DNA of 47,077 nt. It comes from an uncultured Saprospiraceae bacterium (GTDB lineage Bacteria; Bacteroidota; Bacteroidia; Chitinophagales; Saprospiraceae). The stretch lies in NCBI GenBank assembly GCA_937921595.1, contig CAKZTD010000034.1, positions 1 through 47,077 of the forward strand, read 5' to 3'. Shown piece after piece: positions 17,875-24,414 of the stretch. Position 1 is the first letter of the stretch. Each line of letters begins with the position of its first letter. The translations under genes were made by a program, and so were the position numbers. The notes beneath the pieces are model-generated. The model was given only the letters and a program-made list of their open reading frames with translations, had not been told where the DNA came from and searched no databases.

Positions 17875-17924
17875 GTCCAAAAGAAAAAGGCTAAATTGCT
17901 AATTCAAATATACTATGCTACTCA

Positions 17925-19235
17925 ATGATCTTGATCAATAAAAAAAGAAAAACTTCACATTTTGATATTTCTCAGATAGAGAATTTCAAAGCCTTGGCAT
18001 TTAGTTGGGCGACACAATATGAAGTTTGTTGTTTGATGGACAGTAATCAGGGTGTTCAGGATGAATATAAAGAACAGGAAGTTTTGATCGCTGCAGGTTA
18101 TGAGGATCAACTTTTTTATACTGTTCATAATGCTTTCGAAAATCTTAAATCTTTTTATGAAAATAATAAAGATTGGCTATTCGGTTTTTTGACTTATGAT
18201 TTGAAAAATGAAGTCGAAAAACTCTCTTCCAAAAATCCAGACTATCTTGGGTTTCCTGAAATGCATTTCTTTCAACCTACAGTCGTTATTGAAATAAAAT
18301 CAGAGCTAGTGTTAATACATTCTTCTGAAAAATTACCTCAGGATATTTTCCAAACGATCTGTGATTTTAAAATTAAAAAATCAGAATCAGCCACTAGCAT
18401 TTCGGACTTACAAAACCGAATGTCAAAATCTACTTACATCGATACTGTAGGTCAAATTAAAAATCACATTCTGGAAGGAGATGTTTATGAGATGAATTTC
18501 TGTCAAGAGTTTTTTATCGAAAATGCAGTCCTTGATCCGTTTCATGTTTTTAATAAATTAAATGAAATTTCAAGAGCTCCTTTTTCATGTTTTTATAAAT
18601 TAAAAAATCGTTTTTTGATTTGTGCTAGTCCTGAACGTTATATGAAGAAATCAGAGAATACACTAATTTCTCAACCAATAAAAGGAACCATAAAAAGAGG
18701 TGCCGATCTAGCCGAAGATGAACTTTTTAAAAAACAATTATACAACAGTGAAAAAGACAGAGCAGAAAATGTAATGATTGTAGATCTAGTTAGAAACGAT
18801 TTTGCTAGAGTCTGCGAAGCTGGGTCAGTTAAGGTAAAAGAGCTTTTTGGAATCTATCCTTTCGAACAAGTTTTTCAAATGATTTCTACTGTAGAAGGGA
18901 AGCTAAAAAAAGAAGTTCATTTAATTGACGCCATCAAAAACACTTTCCCAATGGGATCCATGACAGGAGCTCCAAAAGTGATGGCGATGCAACTCATTGA
19001 AAAATATGAGCAATCAAAACGTGGGTTATATTCAGGAGCAGTAGGCTACATTACTCCCGATGGAGATTTTGATTTTAATGTAGTGATCCGAAGTATGCTT
19101 TATAACCAAGCCAATCAATATTTATCTTTCCAGGTAGGAGGTGCAATTGTCTATGACTCTGTTCCAGAATTAGAATATGAAGAATGCCTTTTAAAAGCCA
19201 AAGGAATTTTGGAAGTACTCCAATCCTTAAGATAA
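17925..19235 (+). CDS. pabB: Aminodeoxychorismate synthase component I
   Basis: A 436-residue chorismate-utilising enzyme that aminates chorismate to 4-amino-4-deoxychorismate for folate. The catalytic half holds SPERYM, the PIKGTIKRG motif, DLVRNDFARVC, EGKLKK, the Mg-binding GSMTGAPKVMAM and SGAVGYITPDGDFDFNVVIRS. The lysine in PIKGT is the PabB hallmark; anthranilate synthase TrpE has PIAGT. The N-terminal half is shorter and less conserved than in TrpE, as usual for PabB. The pabA and pabC partners are not in this window. An earlier ATG at 17916 opens only eight codons, so the start at 17925 is favoured. It converges with aroA, 16 bases away. Confidence 0.92.
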   Translation: MILINKKRKTSHFDISQIENFKALAFSWATQYEVCCLMDSNQGVQDEYKEQEVLIAAGYEDQLFYTVHNAFENLKSFYENNKDWLFGFLTYDLKNEVEKLSSKNPDYLGFPEMHFFQPTVVIEIKSELVLIHSSEKLPQDIFQTICDFKIKKSESATSISDLQNRMSKSTYIDTVGQIKNHILEGDVYEMNFCQEFFIENAVLDPFHVFNKLNEISRAPFSCFYKLKNRFLICASPERYMKKSENTLISQPIKGTIKRGADLAEDELFKKQLYNSEKDRAENVMIVDLVRNDFARVCEAGSVKVKELFGIYPFEQVFQMISTVEGKLKKEVHLIDAIKNTFPMGSMTGAPKVMAMQLIEKYEQSKRGLYSGAVGYITPDGDFDFNVVIRSMLYNQANQYLSFQVGGAIVYDSVPELEYEECLLKAKGILEVLQSLR

Positions 19236-19245
19236 TTTTCATGCT

Positions 19246-19266
19246 GGCTCCTCACTCTTCACCTCT
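19246..19266. repeat. Short GAGTGAG-type repeat at the 3' end of aroA
   Basis: On the minus strand this reads AGAGGTGAAGAGTGAG plus a GAGCC tail. It matches AGAGGTGAGGAGTGAG at 40800-40815 in 15 of 16 positions. It supplies the last four codons and the stop of aroA (R-G-E-E-stop). Confidence 0.55.
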
Positions 19267-20502
19267 ATCTATCTCAAAGCCTAAACTTTCCAAATCCTCC
19301 CAATATCTTGGATAAGATTTTACAACGACCATCGGTTCTTTAACTTCAATTTCACCCAACATGGCCAAAGGAGCAAAAGCCATCGCCATTCGATGATCTT
19401 CATAAGTCTCAAAAACTGGAGACGTTACTTTTGCCAAGCCACTAACTTCAAAATACTCTTTACTATTTTGTGCAGATTTATCTTCTTGGAATTTAAAATT
19501 CGATCCGATTTTTTTTAGTTCATTTTGCAAGGCAGCAATACGGTCTGTTTCTTTAATCCTTAAAGTTTCTAAACCTGTAAATGATCCAGTCGTTCCTATA
19601 CCTGCGCAAACCACCGCAATCGTTTGAGCAATATCAGGACAACGAATAAAATCCCATTCGAAATGATCTGAAACAGGAATTTTGGATTTAATCAAATGCA
19701 CACCGGCTTCATTATAAGAACTCTCAACACCAAACTGTGTCATCATTTTGGAAAGTACGGAATCTCCTTGGACACTATCTTTCCAAACGCCATTCAATTG
19801 TAAATCCAGATCATCCGAAAAAATAGCCATCGCATAATAGTAAGATGCAGCAGACCAATCAGCCTCGACCTTATAGTTTTTGGCTTGGTACTTTTGAGGT
19901 TTTACACTGATAAGATTATCATCCCATCGATACTCAATTCCAAAGTAAGCCATCAAATTAAGAGTCATTTCGATGTATGGACGAGATACAATATTGGTCG
20001 CCAATTCGATTTCGAGACCATTCGGCAGCATTGGGCCAATCATCAAAAGTGCAGAGATATATTGACTGCTCACATTCGCAGAAATAGCCAAACGATTATT
20101 GTTACTAATATTCGGAGCATTGATTTTTAAAGGAGGATAACCTTCATTCTCTAAGTACTCGATGTTGGCACCGAGCTTTCGAAGCGCTTCCACAAGTACG
20201 CCAATTGGACGTTGCTTCATACGTTCCGATCCGGTTAAAACCTGTGTACCTTTTTGTAAAGCTAAGTAAGCAGTCATAAATCGGAAGGTCGTTCCAGCAG
20301 CACCGGTATCTAGGACTTCTTCTTTACTACTCAACAAAGCTTGTAATGTCGATGTATCTTTTGAGGTTGATAAATAATCAATCTCAAATGGCATTTCACA
20401 AAGCGCTTGAATAATCAATGCCCGATTACTAATACTCTTTGAACCATCAAGACTAATACTACCTTTTATGGATCGGCTTGGTTTGGAAACCTTATAAATC
20501 AT
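19252..20502 (-). CDS. aroA: 3-phosphoshikimate 1-carboxyvinyltransferase (EPSP synthase)
   Basis: A 416-residue enzyme of the shikimate route joining shikimate-3-phosphate and PEP. Motifs seen: GSISLDGSKSISNRALIIQAL (N-terminal substrate loop, near 14-34), LDTGAAGTTFRFMTAYLA (the usual LGNAGT region), QRPIGVLVEALRKLGA, the serine-rich VSSQYISALLM, EADWSAASYYYA, RIKETDRIAALQNELKKIG and YEDHRMAMAFAPL near the C-terminus. The TGAAGTTFR form differs from the classical GNAGTAMR segment, where the glyphosate-contacting glycine and alanine lie, which is common in Bacteroidota. It sits 28 bases downstream of phoH on the same strand and is probably cotranscribed with it. Its last four codons coincide with a short repeat. 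Confidence 0.95.
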   Translation of the reverse strand: MIYKVSKPSRSIKGSISLDGSKSISNRALIIQALCEMPFEIDYLSTSKDTSTLQALLSSKEEVLDTGAAGTTFRFMTAYLALQKGTQVLTGSERMKQRPIGVLVEALRKLGANIEYLENEGYPPLKINAPNISNNNRLAISANVSSQYISALLMIGPMLPNGLEIELATNIVSRPYIEMTLNLMAYFGIEYRWDDNLISVKPQKYQAKNYKVEADWSAASYYYAMAIFSDDLDLQLNGVWKDSVQGDSVLSKMMTQFGVESSYNEAGVHLIKSKIPVSDHFEWDFIRCPDIAQTIAVVCAGIGTTGSFTGLETLRIKETDRIAALQNELKKIGSNFKFQEDKSAQNSKEYFEVSGLAKVTSPVFETYEDHRMAMAFAPLAMLGEIEVKEPMVVVKSYPRYWEDLESLGFEIDRGEE

Positions 20503-20530
20503 GTACAGCTTATTTCAATCAAAAACAAAA

Positions 20531-21565
20531 TTAATCCTTATCATCGGGTCGGTTTCTCTCTCTCCGGTTTTTTTCTCTAGCTTCACGTTCCGCATCTTTT
20601 TGCTCTTGTCGAGCTTTAGCAAAACGATCATAAGCTTTGATGATTTCTTTCACCAATCGGTGACGAACAACATCTTCAGCACTTAGATAAACGGATTCGA
20701 TACCATCAATTTGCTCTAACATCGGTAGCGATTGTCTTAAACCTGATTTCTGATTATAAGGTAAATCGATCTGAGTTAAATCTCCTGTGATGATACATTT
20801 TGCAGACGGTCCGATTCTGGTTAAAAACATTTTTAATTGAGTCGGTGTAGCATTCTGAGCTTCATCTAAGATGATAAAAGCATTGTCCAATGTCCGTCCA
20901 CGCATGAAAGCTAAAGGAGCAACTTCAATCACCCGATTGGTCATGAAAAAATTTAGTTTTTCCAATGGCAACATATCGTCCAACGCATCATAAAGCGGAC
21001 GCAAATATGGATCGACTTTGTCTTTTAAATCCCCAGGAAGAAAACCTAAATTTTCACCAGCTTCAACAGCTGGTCGTGTCAGGATTATTTTTTTGACTAA
21101 GCGGTTTTTTAATGCACGGACAGCTAGTGCTACAGCGGTATAAGTTTTACCTGTACCCGCTGGGCCCAATGCAAAAACGATATCATTATTTTCTGAAGCT
21201 TCAACTAGCTTTTTTTGATTTCGGGTTTTAGGCTTGATCGGTTTTCCTCCACGGCCGTGCACAATGGTAGAATTGCTTGTATCTCCATTACTGATTCTCG
21301 AATCAAAAGGATTATTACCATTCAGTAAATCTTTGATCGTTTCAATGGTGAGTTCATGTTGTTCTTTTAACAAACGAACCATCATTTCCAATTTGCCTTT
21401 AGCTTCTTGGGCTTCCTTCTTATCGCCACTGATTTTTATACTATTGCCTCTAGAAGTAATCGTGATGTTTGGAAACGCTTGACGGAATATATTTAATTTT
21501 ACATTTTTTTCGCCGTACAGTTCTAAGGGATCGACTCCATCTATGGTAAGAATTATTTCACTCAA
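20531..21565 (-). CDS. phoH: PhoH family P-loop ATPase
   Basis: A 344-residue PhoH/PhoL protein. The N-terminal 100 residues form a KH-like RNA-binding region (FRQAFPNITITSRGNSIKISGDKKEAQEAKGKLE). The P-loop ATPase domain has GPAGTGKTYTAVALAVRAL near 135, the RPAVEAGENLGFLPGD stretch, FIILDEAQNATPTQLKMFLTRIG (Walker B) and CIITGDLTQIDLP. The C-terminal 25 residues are highly charged. PhoH proteins are ATP-binding proteins with likely RNA helicase or RNA-maturation roles, often beside ybeY. Here the downstream gene is aroA instead, separated by 28 bases. Confidence 0.93.
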   Translation of the reverse strand: MSEIILTIDGVDPLELYGEKNVKLNIFRQAFPNITITSRGNSIKISGDKKEAQEAKGKLEMMVRLLKEQHELTIETIKDLLNGNNPFDSRISNGDTSNSTIVHGRGGKPIKPKTRNQKKLVEASENNDIVFALGPAGTGKTYTAVALAVRALKNRLVKKIILTRPAVEAGENLGFLPGDLKDKVDPYLRPLYDALDDMLPLEKLNFFMTNRVIEVAPLAFMRGRTLDNAFIILDEAQNATPTQLKMFLTRIGPSAKCIITGDLTQIDLPYNQKSGLRQSLPMLEQIDGIESVYLSAEDVVRHRLVKEIIKAYDRFAKARQEQKDAEREAREKNRRERNRPDDKD

Positions 21566-21735
21566 TATATTATGGTTTTTAAAAACTGATTGTTCAAATT
21601 ATAATAAATGCTGACACTGTTTAATCTTTTATGAATTCACTTTTAAACAAATCGTCAATAAAATTACGTTTATTTACTGTAAATTTAGAGCTTTAAAACA
21701 AGCCAAAAGATAAAATAGCTTTAATTAATAAAACA

Positions 21736-22509
21736 ATGCCAATCATTATGCCTCTTGTCACTTTTACATCTGATCTTGGATTATCGGATTATTATGTAGC
21801 AGCCGTAAAGGGGGCTTTACTCAGCCGAAATTCTACCCTCAATATCAATGATATTTCTCATAACGTCAAGAGCTTTGATATAGTTCAGGGAGCTTACATT
21901 TTAAAAAATGCTTACGATTGTTTTCCAGAAGGCACAGTCCATCTGATATCTATCGATAATCATTATAAAGAAGAACGTTGTTTTTTGGCAGCAAGATATA
22001 ATGGCCATTATTTCATCGGTCCTGATAATGGAATCTTTTCTTTGATTTTTGAAGATCCAGCTGATGTGATTTATGAATTGGAAGTAGTAGAAGGAATGTT
22101 GACGGCAGATATTTTCGCATTAGCTGTTAATCATATTGCTACCGGAATGCCTTTTAATGAAATCGGAATCTTGGTGGATGAGATTGAAGAACGGATAACG
22201 TTTCAACCTATAGTCAATCCTTCCTTGATTAAGGGAACGATCATACATATAGATAATTATGAAAATGCAATCGTAAATATTTCTGAAGAACTTTTTGAAA
22301 AAACAAGACAGCGGCGGAGTTTTAAAATTTATTTTAAACGTTTTGAGCCGATTACTAAAATAAGTAAAAGCTATGCAGATGTAGCTGTAGGAGAACCTGT
22401 ATGTCTATTCAATGATACTGGTTTTCTTGAAATAGCGATTAATAAAGGTAAAGCAGCAAGTCTACTTGGTTTGGGGCTGGAAGAAGGCGTCCATATTGAA
22501 TTTGAGTAA
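21736..22509 (+). CDS. S-adenosyl-L-methionine hydroxide adenosyltransferase (DUF62/SAM hydrolase)
   Basis: A 257-residue protein of the SAM hydroxide adenosyltransferase family, which splits SAM with water into adenosine and methionine. Family landmarks are LVTFTSDLGLSDYYVAAVKGALL at the N-terminus, ISHNVKSFDIVQGAYILKNAYDCFPEGTVHLISID, FIGPDNGIFSLIF, HIATGMPFNEIG and the C-terminal SYADVAVGEPVCLFNDTGFLEIAINKGKAASLLGL. The fluorinase-related catalytic aspartate (TSDLG) is kept. The first ATG at 21736 is taken; a second at 21748 (MPLVTFTSD) is equally possible. No SAM riboswitch-like structure is visible upstream. The small ABM gene follows after 110 bases. Confidence 0.92.
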   Translation: MPIIMPLVTFTSDLGLSDYYVAAVKGALLSRNSTLNINDISHNVKSFDIVQGAYILKNAYDCFPEGTVHLISIDNHYKEERCFLAARYNGHYFIGPDNGIFSLIFEDPADVIYELEVVEGMLTADIFALAVNHIATGMPFNEIGILVDEIEERITFQPIVNPSLIKGTIIHIDNYENAIVNISEELFEKTRQRRSFKIYFKRFEPITKISKSYADVAVGEPVCLFNDTGFLEIAINKGKAASLLGLGLEEGVHIEFE

Positions 22510-22513
22510 AACT

Positions 22514-22592
22514 CTTTCAAGTTTTAGGTAAATCTATCTAGCATAATAGAACTAACTTGAAAGTTCTAGATAATGCAAGTTTTTAACTTGCT
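22514..22592 (+). other. Inverted repeats in the gap before the ABM gene
   Basis: CTTTCAAGTT (22514-22523) pairs with AACTTGAAAG (22554-22563), enclosing a TCTAT/ATAGA pair. A second hairpin, GCAAGTT (22576-22582) with AACTTGC (22586-22592), follows. There is no good T run, so it could be a weak terminator or an RNA-processing structure. Confidence 0.45.
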
Positions 22593-22619
22593 TCTTGAAA
22601 AGAGAAATCAGTAATAACC

Positions 22620-22913
22620 ATGATCAAAAGAATCGTAAAATTAACTTTTCAGACAGACAAGCTTGACGAGTTCAAGGAAGTTTTTGAACAAAGTAAAGCC
22701 AAAATCAAAGCTTGTCAAGGATGCCATCATGTTGAATTGTTACAAGGTGTAAAACCAAATAACATCTTTTTTACTTTCAGTATCTGGGATAGTGAAGATG
22801 ATCTAAATAATTATAGACATTCAACATTTTTCAAGGAGACCTGGACTAAAACCAAAGCATTGTTTTCTGACAAGCCAGAAGCCTGGAGTGTAAACTATAT
22901 CGACGAAGGCTAA
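22620..22913 (+). CDS. Antibiotic biosynthesis monooxygenase (ABM) domain protein
   Basis: A 97-residue dimeric alpha-beta barrel of the ABM family. The pattern is MIKRIVKLTFQTDKLDEFKEVFEQSKAKIKACQGCHHVELLQ (first beta-alpha-beta unit), then NIFFTFSIWDSEDDLNNYRHSTFFKETWTKTKALFSDKPEAWSV. Relatives include LsrG-, IsdG- and YgiN-like proteins acting on quinones, haem or phosphorylated AI-2; most short members have no known substrate. A CxxC (Cys-Gln-Gly-Cys) in the first loop is noted. It is flanked by the SAM hydrolase and aroB; a -7 box before aroB suggests aroB has its own promoter. Confidence 0.85.
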   Translation: MIKRIVKLTFQTDKLDEFKEVFEQSKAKIKACQGCHHVELLQGVKPNNIFFTFSIWDSEDDLNNYRHSTFFKETWTKTKALFSDKPEAWSVNYIDEG

Positions 22914-23004
22914 TCATCCCATCGAATTCTCCTCCAAAGCCTACGATTTCTCAAAAAGTCAGCACAAATTTCAATTTAACCCGTACAAAAGGTATGACAC
23001 ATCG

Positions 23005-23012
23005 TATCTTTG
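23005..23012 (+). promoter_or_regulatory. Candidate -7 box for aroB (TATCTTTG)
   Basis: TATCTTTG matches TAnnTTTG and is the commonest form of this box in Bacteroidota. It lies 23 bases before the aroB start. No convincing -33 box is seen. Confidence 0.5.
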
Positions 23013-23035
23013 TAAGGAATTAATAAAATCAACCT

Positions 23036-24094
23036 ATGCAGACGATTGAGTTGGATGACTACAATATTTATGTTGGAGAAATCTGGAAAACTTTAAATGT
23101 TTTTCTAGAAGAATCTTCCTATTCGAAGTATTTCATTATTGTAGATGAAAATACCAAAGAGCATTGCCTGCCAATCTTCATGGAAAAGACAACTATTGAA
23201 GATCCTATTGTTATAGAAATCCAGTCAGGCGAGCAGCATAAAAATATCCATACCTGTAGTTTTATTTGGAAGCAAATGATAGAAGCTAATGCAGATCGAA
23301 ATGCTTTACTTATTCCGCTTGGTGGTGGAGTGATAGGAGACATGGGCGGATTTTGTGCTGCCACCTATAAGAGAGGAATTGATTTTATACAAATACCAAC
23401 AACCTTACTTTCAAATGTAGACTCCTCCATAGGAAGTAAGCTAGGAATTGATTTCGCAGATATTAAAAACAGTATCGGTTTATTCAAAAATCCCAAAGCC
23501 GTTTTTATTGATCCGGTTTTCTTAAAAACATTGCCTGTCAGAGAGATCCGAAGTGGATTTGCTGAAATTATCAAGCATTGTTTGATTGCAGATGCTGGAT
23601 TATGGAATCAAATCAAAGAAATAGAAAATCTAGAAAAAGTAGACTGGCTGCCATTAATGGTTCCTTCATTAGAAATCAAAAAGCGAGTGGTTGAAGCTGA
23701 CCCCTTTGAGCGGAATATTCGAAAATCCCTAAATTTTGGACACACAATTGGCCATGCAGTAGAAAGCCATGCACTCAACAGTGTTTACCCTTTGACTCAT
23801 GGAGAAGCGATAGCAATAGGAATGGTTTGCGAAACTTACCTCTCTGCTCAAAAAGATGGTTTCCCAATCAATTTTGCAGAAGAAGTATCCAATTTTATAT
23901 TAAAAATTTATGGCAAGTATGCCTTTAAAAATGAATATTTCTCAACATTCTTACGTTTAATGAAAAACGATAAGAAAAATAAAGATGGAAAGATCAATTT
24001 CACCATCCTAAAAAATATCGGAGAAGCCCAGATTGATCAAAACTTTGAGGAGGAGATTGTGATGAAAAGTCTGGCTTATTATAAAGAAATCTAG
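23036..24094 (+). CDS. aroB: 3-dehydroquinate synthase
   Basis: A 352-residue NAD- and zinc-dependent enzyme making dehydroquinate from DAHP, the second shikimate step. The NAD-binding core reads LIPLGGGVIGDMGGFCAATYKRGIDFIQIPTTLLSNVDSSIGSKLGID; the zinc-binding and active-site segments are GFAEIIKHCLIAD and LNFGHTIGHAVE, followed by THGEAIAIGM. The KNDKKNKDGKINFTIL stretch near the C-terminus is the usual AroB tail. Full length for the family. With aroA and pabB nearby, this region supplies chorismate and its folate branch, but the genes are not one operon. Confidence 0.95.
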   Translation: MQTIELDDYNIYVGEIWKTLNVFLEESSYSKYFIIVDENTKEHCLPIFMEKTTIEDPIVIEIQSGEQHKNIHTCSFIWKQMIEANADRNALLIPLGGGVIGDMGGFCAATYKRGIDFIQIPTTLLSNVDSSIGSKLGIDFADIKNSIGLFKNPKAVFIDPVFLKTLPVREIRSGFAEIIKHCLIADAGLWNQIKEIENLEKVDWLPLMVPSLEIKKRVVEADPFERNIRKSLNFGHTIGHAVESHALNSVYPLTHGEAIAIGMVCETYLSAQKDGFPINFAEEVSNFILKIYGKYAFKNEYFSTFLRLMKNDKKNKDGKINFTILKNIGEAQIDQNFEEEIVMKSLAYYKEI

Positions 24095-24185
24095 GCAATT
24101 TAGATCTTAAAAGCAGAAAATAGGGCTGAATTTTTAATTCCTTAGTCCTTATTCTTAATTTGCGAAGCAAACATACTATAAAAGA

Positions 24186-24314
24186 GACGGAGTAAAATTT
24201 GTGATCAGTTATTTGGGCTTTCTGAAATTTCATAAACAATTGACTAAAAGGATTTGTGTTGAATGTTTTAGAATGTCTTTTTTAAAAAAATAACTTCACA
24301 ATAATTCTGTATAA
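24186..24314 (+). repeat. Intergenic repeat element, copy A
   Basis: A 129-base segment inside the 320-base gap between aroB and the PBP1A gene. It opens with GACGGAGTAAAATTTGTGAT and closes with AAATAACTTCACAATAATTC followed by TGTATAA. It aligns along its length with copy B at 30683-30807, including the shared interior GACT-AAAGGA-TTGTG. No coding potential. The rest of the gap holds a TTTGC-GAA-GCAAA palindrome near 24160 and an AT-rich inverted repeat near 24341-24372. Confidence 0.65.
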
Positions 24315-24414
24315 TAACTAAGCCTTTTTTTAATTAGGATGATAATATTTTTATCTAAATTAATATTATTGATCTGATCGAGGCGTGTAAAAATACTATC
24401 TAAAATTCAGAAAT

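Noticed and set aside
21600-21735. A possible SAM riboswitch upstream of the SAM hydroxide adenosyltransferase
   Set aside because: The leader is AT-rich with no conserved SAM-I, SAM-II or similar core and no terminator/antiterminator pair.
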